Assembly (NCBI GenBank): GCA_035299085.1
Contig: DATGXG010000046.1
Coordinates: 1-64,000, forward strand
Origin: Bacteroidales bacterium
Lineage (GTDB): Bacteria; Bacteroidota; Bacteroidia; Bacteroidales; UBA10428
Length of the DNA: 64,000 nt
Direction: 5' to 3'
Numbering within the stretch: position 1 is the stretch's first letter; each line of letters begins with the position of its first letter. Positions 49,876-59,516 of the stretch are shown in pieces. Below the pieces are notes generated by a model. The model did not search any database. It was not told the DNA's origin and worked only from the letters and a program-made list of their open reading frames with translations. The position numbers and the translations under genes were made by a program.

Positions 49876-50778
49876 ATGAAAACAATTGCAAAAAAACTGA
49901 CGGCTTACGGAAACCTCGGAATAGTTCAATTCAAGCAGGAACCCCGGTCGGTTATCGCATTCATTCCCGGGGCACCTGAAATGAAAAGCGGCGGTCTTGT
50001 GATTTCAGAATCAACCGGCGAGGGAGTTGTAGGTCAACTTATCGCCATGAATCATACAAAGAATTATTTGCTCCTTACCGATGCTGACATTCTTGTCGGC
50101 GCCAAACAAAACAGGGTGGTGAATTATTCCCTGCTGCTTGCACCGTATTCAAAGACCACGCTGGATGTTTCGTGTATTGAAAGACTCAGGTGGCATTATG
50201 TATCGGATAAATTTGATGCACCGAAGACCGTGGCAGAGCACATGCTTCGCAAAGAGAAAACCAGATCGCTTTCCCTTAAATTCCAGCCAGGTTCTTTTCA
50301 GCCTCACACCCAATCGATTGTTTGGTCGCATATTCATGCGAACCTGGAAGAGAACAAGTGTTTCAGCGAAACCGAAAGTTACGCCGACCTGATTGACCAT
50401 CGGATGAAAAAGATTGAAAACAAAATTCCGGCCTGTGAGCCCGAAAACGAATGCAACGGGATAGCCGTTGTACTAAATCATAAAGTAATCTCGGCTGATG
50501 TTTTTGGCAATGATGAGGTATACCGGTATTATTTCCCTTTGTTAAGGGATTCCGCTTTCAGGGCAGCCGAATTCTGGAATACGGAAACCGATCTGGAGGA
50601 AGACGAGGCCTTTTACAGGGTGCTTGATTTCCTTGACAATGCTGACCATTGTGCAAGGAGGACTGTAAAGGATTACAAAGGTTCGGGTGTTTTTCAGATG
50701 ATTGAAAATAATATGGTTGTGGGACAAGAACTGACATTTGAAAACCAGCCGGTTCATATAGCGTTGTTTGCGAAATAG
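49876..50778 (+). CDS. ARPP-1 (DUF6569) family domain protein
   Basis: A 300-residue cytoplasmic protein matching ARPP-1, a domain described by association with ADP-ribosylglycohydrolases and rhodanese-phosphatases in RNA-repair and conflict-type operons. Recognised stretches are L-V-I-S-E-S-T-G-E-G-V-V-G, L-L-L-T-D-A-D-I-L-V-G-A-K-Q-N-R-V-V-N, V-S-C-I-E-R-L-R-W-H-Y (about 95-105) and F-D-A-P-K-T-V-A-E-H-M-L-R-K-E-K. No enzymatic residue set is known. The gene is divergent from a truncated WYL regulator and not beside any ADP-ribosylation gene here. Regulation by the divergent gene through the 49814 palindrome is inferred. Confidence 0.78.
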   Translation: MKTIAKKLTAYGNLGIVQFKQEPRSVIAFIPGAPEMKSGGLVISESTGEGVVGQLIAMNHTKNYLLLTDADILVGAKQNRVVNYSLLLAPYSKTTLDVSCIERLRWHYVSDKFDAPKTVAEHMLRKEKTRSLSLKFQPGSFQPHTQSIVWSHIHANLEENKCFSETESYADLIDHRMKKIENKIPACEPENECNGIAVVLNHKVISADVFGNDEVYRYYFPLLRDSAFRAAEFWNTETDLEEDEAFYRVLDFLDNADHCARRTVKDYKGSGVFQMIENNMVVGQELTFENQPVHIALFAK

Positions 50779-50954
50779 GTTCAGAGGAAGTCGGAGAAGT
50801 TCAAAACAAAATTTCACCTTAATGTAAAACCCACAGGGAATGCGGCGTTAGGAAAGGTTAAGTAAATTGTGTTATGCGTCAGGGGGCCGCGTTTTCTGTG
50901 GTTATGTTGTTCCGCCGTTCGGTTGACGCAAAGCTCATAGCCTCAACTTAAGCA

Positions 50955-51195
50955 CCAATCCGCGTTAGCTGATTAATGTGATTAGCGCCGGCTGAAAGCC
51001 GGTGTCCTTGGCATTCATGATTTCACAGCCGCGTTAGCGGTTGAATTTGAACATGCAGAAACAAATTTAATCCAACAGGATTCCCCCGTTGTTTTCATAT
51101 TCAACCACTACGTGGTTATAAGTACGGACTAAATCTGCGCGATTACACCGGCATTCAGCCGGCGCTATTCAAATTCAACCACTACGTGGTTCAAA
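50955..51195. repeat. GCCGGCTGAAAGCCGGTG composite repeat, copy 2
   Basis: The second copy of the 32875-33122 element, with CGCGTTAGCTGATTAATG, GCGCCGGCTGAAAGCCGGTG, CAGCCGCGTTAGCGGTTGAA, CAACCACTACGTGGTTATAA, CACCGGCATTCAGCCGGCGC and CAACCACTACGTGGTTCAAA. The CACTACGTGG palindrome differs from CACTCCGTGG in copy 1. Bases 50779-50950 carry nothing recognisable. Confidence 0.8.
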
Positions 51196-51207
51196 TCCCT
51201 GATCCGG

Positions 51208-54200
51208 TTAATATATCACCGCTTTTTTCATATCAGTATTGGCATTAACAACCGGCACATACATTAATGATACTTTGGCGGGGTTTACAAAATAACTGCC
51301 TGTATACTTTGGCAACAACCGGATTGTGTAAGCATGCATTCCGGGTGAAAGCGATTCACAGAAAATAACCGTTTTTTCCTTAAAGTATTCGCGATGTGTT
51401 TCCTGTGAGTTGTAAGGCTGATCTTTGCTTTCATAACTGCATCCTGCAGGAACAGGCACTTCAATCATCACGTGTTCCACCGGGGCATCCTTCATTACCA
51501 CCACTTCAACAAATAATTCAACCGGTTTACCCGCTTCGAGCCGGTATTTGTTGTCATCAAAATAAGTATTAATGGTTAAGCCTTCCACTCCCGTCCTGGC
51601 TTCAGTAACACGCTGCACCGTATAATTCATACAATAAAGCGGAAGTCCCTTCTCCTTTTTAATTTGAAGTTCTTCGCCGCTTTTAAGTTCGGCACGGTAA
51701 GGGAATTTGGTCACTATACTATTTTCTTTACCGGTTACCGTAATTTGTGCCACCCGGTCTTTTGAATAACCCTCGGCAAGCAGGTCAGGCAGAACGGTCA
51801 GCAAAAGGTTTGATGATTCATATGTATTCCAGGAATTCTTCCGCGCTGAAATAAAGTATTGTTGCATGGGACTTATGAGATTCCTGTAAGCCGAGTCATT
51901 CCTGATTATCCTGTAGGCATCCAGGTTTGTTTCAAGCTCACTGTTCATCCAATTATATGCCGGTCTTCCATCAGAGAAATATACTTCACCCAGTATACCC
52001 TGCTTTTTATACCGCAAAATGTCCGGTTTATATCCCGGTATCACCATCTGCCTTATTTCCTCAAGAAGTAATTTTTCATGAAGCATAGAATACCCGATGC
52101 CTCTGCCATTGTATATCATACTGTATTTTACTTCCTGTTTTCCTATGAGGGAATCCATGACAGTGATATATTTCCTGTAGTTGAGCGGAGCTTTCCAGGT
52201 TGCCAACGCGTGCAGCAAGTCAATATCGCCGGATGAAATGTCTTTCAGGAAATCGAACTTGAAACTTGCTTTTTCTGCCAGGTTCTGAACATTCAGGTTA
52301 ACGGGGTATCCGGCGTCGGATGCAAATTTCAGCGCCCTCAGGATATGGGCGGAGATCCAGTAGGATGAATTTTCAGAAATGTCCCACCATGACCACAGAA
52401 ATTGACTGTTCTGATTACGCAGCAAGCGGTTTATTATAAGCCTGATCTCATCATCGTGCCTGAATTTCTTTTCTTCGAACCGGTTGAAATACTTCAGGTT
52501 GATAAGACCGACAAGTCGTGATGCCAGCTGTTCATTGCAGTAATAGCGATAGTTGAAAAGAGTAAGAACTTCCGCTTTATAAATTTCAAGTTGATTGTCG
52601 GTGATTTCAACGATACGCGTTTCACCTTCAGCCGCCTTAACCGCTTGTCTGTCGCCGTTTTTCAGTATGGTAAGGGATCCCTCTTCATGATCAGCTCCCT
52701 GCATAATTACAGGAACTTTACGCTCTTCCCCGTCGAAGTAACCGTCATTACGGGTAAAGGTGTATAAAACGGTCATCGAATCGGGGCTAAGTGGTGTTAC
52801 CGGGATTAAATCCGTCCTGTACTGGCCGAACCTTACCATCTTAAATTCATCAATATCGCCGGATTGAATTTTGATTTTTCCCTCGATCAATGTATCGGAA
52901 GTATAATTCAGCGTTTTACCGATAAAGATGGCTGTATCACCTGCTGTAAGGAATTGAGGCGTATGGAGTTCTGCCATCAGGGGTTTGAAAGAACGGATGC
53001 TTTTTCTTTCGGTTCCTGTCTGAAGTCTGCTGTTCATGGCATACACAATGGCATCCCACCGTGTAATATCATCAGGAAATGTAACAGGAAATTTCGATTC
53101 CCCGTTTTTATCCGTAAATAACCCGGGTTCCCAAATGGCCACATCGGAAAAATTATTCCGGATTGAATTGAGATTCAATAATTCGTTGTATAATTTTTTT
53201 TCAGATTCTTTATCGTTTTGAGATAAGTTCAGATCTTCAATTTTGTCAATGGGGATATTGCCAGGACTAATGATAGAAATAGCACCTGTTACCTCACGTT
53301 TCCTTTGTACGCCATAACCAACTACAACTACCTCCTGTAATGCACAAACATCCGGTTTCAGTTTCATGATAACTTCGGTTCCCCTGCTTACCTGAATCGT
53401 TTCGGTGACATATCCGATAAAACTAATCTGTAACGTTGCTTCGTAATCTTCAATATCAAGCGAGAAATGACCGTCTATATCCGTAATGGCGCCGTCTGTG
53501 GTTCCTTTAATCAGGATACTGACACCCGGCAATGGCTCATTGGTGGTTTCATCATATATTATTCCCTGAACATTACCATTAAATGTGTTCCTGTAGGTGA
53601 ATTCAAGACGGGGTTTTTCAGGCTTTGATTCGTAGAACGACTGGTAGTCAGTTCTCCAGGCAAAATGGGTCAGCCAGTACAATGAGGCCGAATCGTATAA
53701 ATGCCAGGAGGAATGGTTAAAGTTTATACAGGTTTGAGTGTTGTAGTTAAATGAAATGCTGTCCTGTCTCAGGTAATTTCCGTCTTCATAAAGAACAACA
53801 ACGGAATGCAGGCCTTTTGGGATACCTTGTCCGGCATGGTTTTGTGACCGGAGGTCAAAATAAGGTGAAGTTATTTTTCCTGATACGGTATTAATAAACA
53901 GGATACCGGTTATTCCCGCTGTATCATAAGGAAGGGATATTTTTAACCTTGAAGTTACATCGCGGATGTCAATATTGCGTGAAATCCATTTTTTAACCGG
54001 CGGCAACGTTTGGATCTGCTGGCTGATAAACGACTGCTTCGTGTACATCCGGTCATTTAATTCAGAAACAGCATCTGACCGGAAAAAATGGAGGCATTTG
54101 GGCAAATCACTACCGGTATTGCCGCATTCTGAAATTTTATAAACTGCATTGTCCTCGAACTGGTAAGTATAGCCTCCTTCATACCTGAAATTTATATGGG

Positions 54201-56706
54201 GACCATTTTTCTCAGAATAAGTAGCTCTTCCTCCATAAACAGGCCCGGCCGTTATGAAACCATTCCCTTTTTTAATGTCATAGAGAGGAAAGAACTCGTC
54301 ATTGAATTCAAGAAATGCATATTTTCCTGCGGAGGATCTGAAATGAGCGATAAAAGGCTCATATCGTCTTCTTTCGAATGCAGAAAATTCTTTTTTTACA
54401 GGTAAAACTTTCGTTCCTGCCGGCAGGTGATCCATATTCAGGCTGATTATTGTCTTTTTGCCCTTCTCAAACCGCAGAGAGTCGATAATGATTACCTGTT
54501 CACGCAAACGCAATGAAACCTGGTGTTTGCGCCCGGGATTCGCATAAAAGGAATACTGCTTTGCCTGGTTGGTCCATGAGAAGTAAACAGGAGCATGGTC
54601 CAGTTCAATTACGTAAACCGGTAAAGAAAATCCGTTCCTCATGACGAAAACCTGGAATTGGGTACTGTCAGGGCTGTCAATAGTATATCTAAAACTGCTG
54701 TCAGGGTAAAGAAACCGGTAATACAACATGGTATCGAGCCTGAATGTGGATACCCATTTGCTGTAGTTAAACATCCGGTCAGAATGGTTCTTCCCGGATT
54801 CCTCCATGGAATAGCTGGTCGCCTGCGGGCGTGGATTTGAAACATTTCCGTAATAAGGTAGTTCGGTGTATGTATAATTCAGCTTCCGGTTTGCAGCAAT
54901 TGCTGTAAGGTCAACATCTTTCACAGGTTCTCCTCTCTGATCGGTTACCCTGATTGTGGCATCTGTTTTCTGTCCGGGATAAACCCTTTCAGGAAGATTA
55001 AGTGTTACGTTCAATTTTGAATCCCGGAATTCAAATTGCTTTTTCTTGCTGAAATCCTCGCCGCCCAGTGAATACAATAACTCCGCATAATAGTTATCCG
55101 ATCGGTCTGTGATCTTTGATTTAAATTCCGTTTCCACACCTGAGCCTTTTTCGAGCAATTCGGTTCCCCTGTAAATATACCAGGATACATGAAGTTTATG
55201 TGGGTTGTCAAGCTTCAGTCTGATGCTGTCTCCTTCAAATCCCCCTGTGAATTCCACCCGGGGTGAAAGTAAACGGGGTTCAATTATCTTATCAATATAT
55301 TCGTTGGTGAAATGATAGAATGTAATGGCAGGATTTATTTTAACCTTATAGGGTAAGCGGATTTGTCTTACCTGCGCTTCGCCGTTTTGCTGAAGACTTA
55401 CAGGAATATTCTGCAGTGGCCTATCGTTCTGAAGTAAATCAAAACACAGGCTGTCGTTGGAAAAGCGGGTTGACAATTCATAAGCCGAATAATAGAATGT
55501 TGCCTTCCTCGAAAACATAGCCCGTTCGTTTTCGGATGTCAGTATGGTTACCCTTACTTCATAATCGGTATTTGTTTGTCCGAATAATCCGGGATTAATA
55601 TCCACAGTAGTGGGAGCGGACGGACTAAGTACGGTGTTAAGCTTAAGAAGCGTATCGTTCAGGACGGAAACAGGTGCAAACGATTCTTTCAGGTCCATTG
55701 ATAACACAACGATTTCCGCCCTGGCATCTTTAAGGGTAAGTCCGTTAACATCCGTAGCCGTGATGGTGAGCACATTTTTTCCCGGGTAAAATTGTTTTTT
55801 TTCAAGATCGATATCGAGGCGGTTTCCTTTTAGTTCATAATCTTCGAACCGGAAATTGCATTCGGATACAATCTGACCATTTTCAGCTACAAGCTGGAGA
55901 CTGTAAAAATTATCAAGCTTCAGACCCAGTGAATCATGAAGAATAAACTCACCCCAAAAGCTTCCGGGCCGGTGAGGTTTTATTTTACCCAGGTTAACTG
56001 TTTTGGGATACGCATATAACCGGATCAGCAGGGGTTTTTTAACCGGATTCCTGAAAGAATTAAGGGTATACGACTTAAACCGGACCTTGTCACCGGGTTT
56101 GTACCTGTTTTTATCTGTTACCAGGTAGCTGTAAAACCTTGGCCTGTCCGGGTTGTCATTGTAATTATTCCAGACTGGCGGCACCTCATGTTTGGCAATA
56201 TGATAAAAGGATGTGAATCCATCGAGTTTAACCGATAAAAGATCTTCCTTGCCTGTAAAAACAGGATCAGTAATCCGGTATGTTTTTGTTGCCGTATCTG
56301 CTGATATCAGATTCATACCCAGCTTCACACGGGCATCAGTTCTTACCTTTCCGGCTGAATCGAGCACCTGAACGGATACTGCATTGTATTCCTTCAGGAG
56401 GAAAACCTGGTATGGTATACAGGACACAAATTCAGTAGTCAACCGGTTTTGCCTGACGCTAACAAGAACAAAATGGCCGGCCGGAGGCCTGTTAATCCAA
56501 CCGATGCGGGTGTTGAAAGAATCCACACATGTGTGAAGCATTTTATCAGGAACAAAAGAATAGCCGGATCTGAAAATTTTCCGGGCTTCACGGTTTGTAA
56601 TGGAATAGACAAGCCCCTTCTCCGGCTGGTCATTCCAACTGATTTTCTGTGCATGGATTTCAATCGCAAAAAGCAGAAGGGCTAAAAAGATGAGATGCTT
56701 TTTCAT
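51208..56706 (-). CDS. Giant alpha-2-macroglobulin-like protein with embedded CarboxypepD_reg module
   Basis: An 1832-residue exported protein. The signal peptide (H-L-I-F-L-A-L-L-L-F-A-I-E-I-H-A-Q) is followed by MG2-type domains. The thioester motif Y-C-N-E-Q (C1390, Q1393) is intact, so it can covalently trap proteases or other targets, as in bacterial alpha-2-macroglobulins. Residues about 1042-1145 form an inserted CarboxypepD_reg domain (V-Q-G-I-I-Y-D-E-T-T-N-E-P-L-P-G-V) that runs into L-Q-E-V-V-V-V-G-Y-G-V-Q, the start of a SusC plug, with no barrel behind it. The C-terminus carries the macroglobulin receptor-binding-like region. It is probably periplasmic or outer-membrane associated. 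Monocistronic, following a GCCGGC repeat. Confidence 0.88.
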   Translation of the reverse strand: MKKHLIFLALLLFAIEIHAQKISWNDQPEKGLVYSITNREARKIFRSGYSFVPDKMLHTCVDSFNTRIGWINRPPAGHFVLVSVRQNRLTTEFVSCIPYQVFLLKEYNAVSVQVLDSAGKVRTDARVKLGMNLISADTATKTYRITDPVFTGKEDLLSVKLDGFTSFYHIAKHEVPPVWNNYNDNPDRPRFYSYLVTDKNRYKPGDKVRFKSYTLNSFRNPVKKPLLIRLYAYPKTVNLGKIKPHRPGSFWGEFILHDSLGLKLDNFYSLQLVAENGQIVSECNFRFEDYELKGNRLDIDLEKKQFYPGKNVLTITATDVNGLTLKDARAEIVVLSMDLKESFAPVSVLNDTLLKLNTVLSPSAPTTVDINPGLFGQTNTDYEVRVTILTSENERAMFSRKATFYYSAYELSTRFSNDSLCFDLLQNDRPLQNIPVSLQQNGEAQVRQIRLPYKVKINPAITFYHFTNEYIDKIIEPRLLSPRVEFTGGFEGDSIRLKLDNPHKLHVSWYIYRGTELLEKGSGVETEFKSKITDRSDNYYAELLYSLGGEDFSKKKQFEFRDSKLNVTLNLPERVYPGQKTDATIRVTDQRGEPVKDVDLTAIAANRKLNYTYTELPYYGNVSNPRPQATSYSMEESGKNHSDRMFNYSKWVSTFRLDTMLYYRFLYPDSSFRYTIDSPDSTQFQVFVMRNGFSLPVYVIELDHAPVYFSWTNQAKQYSFYANPGRKHQVSLRLREQVIIIDSLRFEKGKKTIISLNMDHLPAGTKVLPVKKEFSAFERRRYEPFIAHFRSSAGKYAFLEFNDEFFPLYDIKKGNGFITAGPVYGGRATYSEKNGPHINFRYEGGYTYQFEDNAVYKISECGNTGSDLPKCLHFFRSDAVSELNDRMYTKQSFISQQIQTLPPVKKWISRNIDIRDVTSRLKISLPYDTAGITGILFINTVSGKITSPYFDLRSQNHAGQGIPKGLHSVVVLYEDGNYLRQDSISFNYNTQTCINFNHSSWHLYDSASLYWLTHFAWRTDYQSFYESKPEKPRLEFTYRNTFNGNVQGIIYDETTNEPLPGVSILIKGTTDGAITDIDGHFSLDIEDYEATLQISFIGYVTETIQVSRGTEVIMKLKPDVCALQEVVVVGYGVQRKREVTGAISIISPGNIPIDKIEDLNLSQNDKESEKKLYNELLNLNSIRNNFSDVAIWEPGLFTDKNGESKFPVTFPDDITRWDAIVYAMNSRLQTGTERKSIRSFKPLMAELHTPQFLTAGDTAIFIGKTLNYTSDTLIEGKIKIQSGDIDEFKMVRFGQYRTDLIPVTPLSPDSMTVLYTFTRNDGYFDGEERKVPVIMQGADHEEGSLTILKNGDRQAVKAAEGETRIVEITDNQLEIYKAEVLTLFNYRYYCNEQLASRLVGLINLKYFNRFEEKKFRHDDEIRLIINRLLRNQNSQFLWSWWDISENSSYWISAHILRALKFASDAGYPVNLNVQNLAEKASFKFDFLKDISSGDIDLLHALATWKAPLNYRKYITVMDSLIGKQEVKYSMIYNGRGIGYSMLHEKLLLEEIRQMVIPGYKPDILRYKKQGILGEVYFSDGRPAYNWMNSELETNLDAYRIIRNDSAYRNLISPMQQYFISARKNSWNTYESSNLLLTVLPDLLAEGYSKDRVAQITVTGKENSIVTKFPYRAELKSGEELQIKKEKGLPLYCMNYTVQRVTEARTGVEGLTINTYFDDNKYRLEAGKPVELFVEVVVMKDAPVEHVMIEVPVPAGCSYESKDQPYNSQETHREYFKEKTVIFCESLSPGMHAYTIRLLPKYTGSYFVNPAKVSLMYVPVVNANTDMKKAVIY

Positions 56707-56749
56707 GGCAGGGTTTTAGAATAGGGTGCCATTTCGGGGGAATTCCATA

Positions 56750-56825
56750 AAAAAGAAGGGGAGAAGGGGAGAATCCCGAATACCGAATCCCTAAACACCA
56801 AACCTCAAACCTCAAACCCCAAACG
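56750..56825. repeat. Short CCGAATACC / CCTCAAAC tandem tract
   Basis: AATCCCGAATACCGAATCCC and three near copies of AACCTCAAAC/CC (56796-56824) lie between the macroglobulin start and the acyltransferase stop. Confidence 0.5.
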
Positions 56826-56827
56826 AT

Positions 56828-57967
56828 TTACTTAATAATATATGCCACACCCGGAATCTTACGCAACAGGGCGCTGGTTAAGAAGCATGCCGGAATGGTG
56901 ATGACAGCTACAATCGCATATTTCAGGAAAGGATATAATGTTACATCCTTCATCAGCATGGAGATCAAGACGAGAATCGGCGTATGAAACACATACACAC
57001 CGAACGCATTGTCTGAAAGAAATTTAGCTGTTTTGCCCTGTGCATTGAATTTTTCGCGGAACCAGACAATCAGTCCCACACAAACGCCCACACAAAAGAA
57101 GGATTCCCAGAGCGAATAAGCGGCATTTCCCAGGGTAAGATGCCCGACAAACGGTTCGAGTCCCTTATGAGCGGAATCACCGAGAACAATCATACCCAGC
57201 CAGAACAGGATTCCGAATATCAGGGTGTACCTGAACCAGTTCATGCCCTGCCTGTAATCCAGAGTAAGAAGCAGGTTTTTTCTGAAAAAGTAAATGCCCA
57301 GGATAAACAGCACAATGTATTGAGAGAAGAAGCACAGCTGCATGTTCATAATGTTGGTCCCGATCGGGAAAGGAATTCGCATAAGGAAAGTCAGAACCGA
57401 TATGAGTATACCGATGCCTGCAATATGTTTATTGGCGATTTTGATTGTTGTGTTGCTGAAGGATACCGGATTCAAAAACTTCCGGATTAATGCATACACA
57501 ATAGCGAAAATCAGCAAGGCCAGCGCGAACCACAACGGTCCGGTACTGCCTAAAAAGTCTAACGTACCGATATATTTGCCGTACCAGTCCGTCATATTCA
57601 TATTCCAGTTCAGGTAGTGATTCAGGATTGCAATGGTAACCGGGTGAATCAGAAGCATAAAAAGTAACGTAGGTATCCCGAGCCTTATCAGACGTTCTTT
57701 TACAAACTGGCCGAATCCTTTCCTGTCGTAAGATGCCGGAACAAAATAACCGGCAATGAAGAACAGGAATCCCATAAAATAAGCCTGTGTAAAGGAGCCG
57801 TAGATGCCGAAATATATATTCTGAAAAAGGTCGAGTTTCGCTTTTTCGATATAGTACCATCCTCCGAGCATGCTGTAAGTAACGTTGACGTGCATGAGCA
57901 CAACGAAGATGATCATCAGCCACCGGAGGTTATCGATGAAATAGAGACGGGATTTTTGAGGGTCCAT
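56828..57967 (-). CDS. Acyltransferase family 3 (OafA/OpgC-type) membrane protein
   Basis: A 379-residue inner-membrane protein with about ten hydrophobic helices. The start R-L-Y-F-I-D-N-L-R-W-L-M-I-I-F-V-V-L-M-H is the acyltransferase-3 signature with the conserved Arg/Asp and His. Later helices include F-M-G-F-L-F-F-I-A-G-Y-F, I-R-L-G-I-P-T-L-L-F and G-V-Y-V-F-H-T-P-I-L. Family members move acyl groups onto sugars of the cell envelope (peptidoglycan, O-antigen, glucans). The acceptor is not known. Monocistronic; the divergent region downstream of its start holds repeats only. Confidence 0.88.
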   Translation of the reverse strand: MDPQKSRLYFIDNLRWLMIIFVVLMHVNVTYSMLGGWYYIEKAKLDLFQNIYFGIYGSFTQAYFMGFLFFIAGYFVPASYDRKGFGQFVKERLIRLGIPTLLFMLLIHPVTIAILNHYLNWNMNMTDWYGKYIGTLDFLGSTGPLWFALALLIFAIVYALIRKFLNPVSFSNTTIKIANKHIAGIGILISVLTFLMRIPFPIGTNIMNMQLCFFSQYIVLFILGIYFFRKNLLLTLDYRQGMNWFRYTLIFGILFWLGMIVLGDSAHKGLEPFVGHLTLGNAAYSLWESFFCVGVCVGLIVWFREKFNAQGKTAKFLSDNAFGVYVFHTPILVLISMLMKDVTLYPFLKYAIVAVITIPACFLTSALLRKIPGVAYIIK

Positions 57968-58019
57968 GAGAGTGTTTTGAAAAGTTATTTAAATATAGAA
58001 CGAAAAAGGACAGGAAGTG

Positions 58020-58345
58020 CTGCATGGGAAAGAAGAAGGGGAGATGGGGGGAGGGGAAGAAGGGGAGAAAGACCTGACAAAGTCCGGAGGACCTGTCAGA
58101 TTTGAAACTATTTTACGATTTGGAGATTTACGATTAATAGAGAATTTTGGTAAGACGAAGTCAGAGACTTCGCCTAGCCACAGACTTCGCCTGGCCACTC
58201 CTTCACTGAAGCTCCGGCGGCCAAGGGTAACTGGTCCGTCCCTAATGTTTCTATAGTCCCTAATGTCCCTGAACCGAATAACCAATTACCGAATACCCTT
58301 CGACTTCCTTCGGCAAGCTCAGGATAAACGCTAAGGGTAACATCT
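58020..58345. repeat. Repeat-rich stretch with GAAGTCAGAGACTTCGCC and poly-purine tracts
   Basis: Contains a GGGGAGATGGGGGGAGGGGA purine tract (58035-58065), ATTTTACGATTTGGAGATTT (58108-58135), two copies of the GAAGTC/GACTTC palindrome (58155-58195) and CCTAATG-type repeats. No gene. The open frames seen here are low-complexity. Confidence 0.6.
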
Positions 58346-58364
58346 GTAGCTATTTTATAAGAAC

Positions 58365-58583
58365 CTATCTTTTTTGGCTGCGAACATAGAAAATGACTTC
58401 GTTGATGAGATTAACCCGTTGTTCGGTTGTGCCTTTCAGCTGCATGAAAAGTTCGCGGAATGAGTGATATACTTCATCATTTTCACTGATGAGTTTCAGG
58501 TATTGAGCGTCGAGAGCGCTGTTTTTAAGATCCTGGATGATATCATTTCTTAACTCTGCATTAACCCTGTTTTGAATTTCCAT
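58365..58583 (-). CDS. Small hypothetical protein
   Basis: A 72-residue cytoplasmic, helical protein beginning M-E-I-Q-N-R-V-N-A-E-L-R-N and ending E-V-I-F-Y-V-R-S-Q-K-R, with no recognised motif. Another ATG nine codons upstream (58610) is possible. The composition is gene-like, with no repeat inside, and codon use is ordinary. Function not known. It stands alone between repeat-rich gaps. Confidence 0.55.
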   Translation of the reverse strand: MEIQNRVNAELRNDIIQDLKNSALDAQYLKLISENDEVYHSFRELFMQLKGTTEQRVNLINEVIFYVRSQKR

Positions 58584-58734
58584 AACGGTTGTATTTATTA
58601 TCTGTTTCACCTAACTAATGTGTATTAACTGCTCAGGATGGCGGTTGTTCAATTAATGACAGAATCAGGAAAGCATTGTTTAACAGGCTAATCAGGAGAC
58701 CAAGGTTCTGAAAGAGGCAACAGGAGGGAGAAAG

Positions 58735-58955
58735 AATATTTAATTAGAACGTCATTGCGAGGAGCGTGAATCGCAATGATTATAGCACAAATTAAAGACG
58801 ACGAAGCAATCTGTCCGCACAGGCAATACCTGGCCAGAAGCATTAATCGGTAATCGGTATTCAGTTCATAAGCTTGATTCCTTCAGAGCGTTCTTCCTGT
58901 TCGGGCAGATTGCTTCGCCCCGCAGGAATCGGGGGCTCGCAATGACGAGCCCGGT
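58735..58955. repeat. CGTCATTGCGAGGAG... repeat, divergent partial
   Basis: AACGTCATTGCGAGGAGCGT, GACGAAGCAATCTGTCCGCA (58798-58820) and TTCGGGCAGATTGCTTCGCC with GCTCGCAATGACGAGC (58898-58950) are the two opposite ends of the CGTCATTGCGA tail block found in the 300 bp element. They form a long-range inverted pair. Bases 58611-58735 are AT-rich and carry nothing else. Confidence 0.7.
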
Positions 58956-59483
58956 TTAATAGTTCTCCAGTAATTCCAATATGCACCCCAAATCGTTTGT
59001 GGCGTCGATATAGCTGTAGGCACCGCCGTCCCATCCACCCCGCATTACCGTGGGATTACCGTTTGCCAGGAATTTCTGTTCCATACCGTCGATGTTTTTA
59101 ACCTGGAAAGCGATGTGGTGAATGCCTTCGCCATGTTTATCAAGGTATTCCTGCCATGTACTTCCCTGGCCAAGAGGCTGAATGAGCTCAATCTGCAGGT
59201 TGTTCATGCTGAAGAAAGCCAGTTTGGCCTGGGCATCGGATGGATTTCCCTTATAGAGAGTCGGACGGTCTTTATTGTTTTCTGTTGTACTCGCAGCAGG
59301 AATGTCCTGGCCAAGAAGCTTCGCCCATGCAGCGGAGGCTTTATCGATATCTTTAACTATAACGGCAACCTGGGTTACAGTATTATTCTGCAGGATCGGT
59401 TCTTTGGCCGATTTTCGGCCGGCATAGAATGAAAGGCATGCAATGGAAGCAAAAGCCAGGGCAAAAAAAGCAATTTTTTTCAT
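58956..59483 (-). CDS. Exported VOC-family (glyoxalase-like) protein
   Basis: A 175-residue protein. A signal peptide (I-A-F-F-A-L-A-F-A-S-I-A-C-L-S-F) precedes a vicinal-oxygen-chelate domain (T-Q-V-A-V-I-V-K-D-I-D-K-A near 40, L-Q-I-E-L-I-Q-P-L-G near 98, G-I-H-H-I-A-F-Q-V near 122, and L-G-C-I-L-E-L-L near 168). The His and Glu pattern of a VOC metal site is present. The start at 59483 is preferred because upstream in-frame codons are entirely TGTGCCAA tandem repeat. Substrate unknown; a cysteine in the signal (I-A-C) could make it a lipoprotein. Confidence 0.8.
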   Translation of the reverse strand: MKKIAFFALAFASIACLSFYAGRKSAKEPILQNNTVTQVAVIVKDIDKASAAWAKLLGQDIPAASTTENNKDRPTLYKGNPSDAQAKLAFFSMNNLQIELIQPLGQGSTWQEYLDKHGEGIHHIAFQVKNIDGMEQKFLANGNPTVMRGGWDGGAYSYIDATNDLGCILELLENY

Positions 59484-59516
59484 GACAGGAAGTTTTGAAC
59501 TAAGGTAATGAAAATG

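Noticed and set aside
57429..57923. 164-codon minus-strand open frame inside the acyltransferase gene
   Set aside because: It is an alternative frame of the acyltransferase gene, which has full family motifs and membrane helices.
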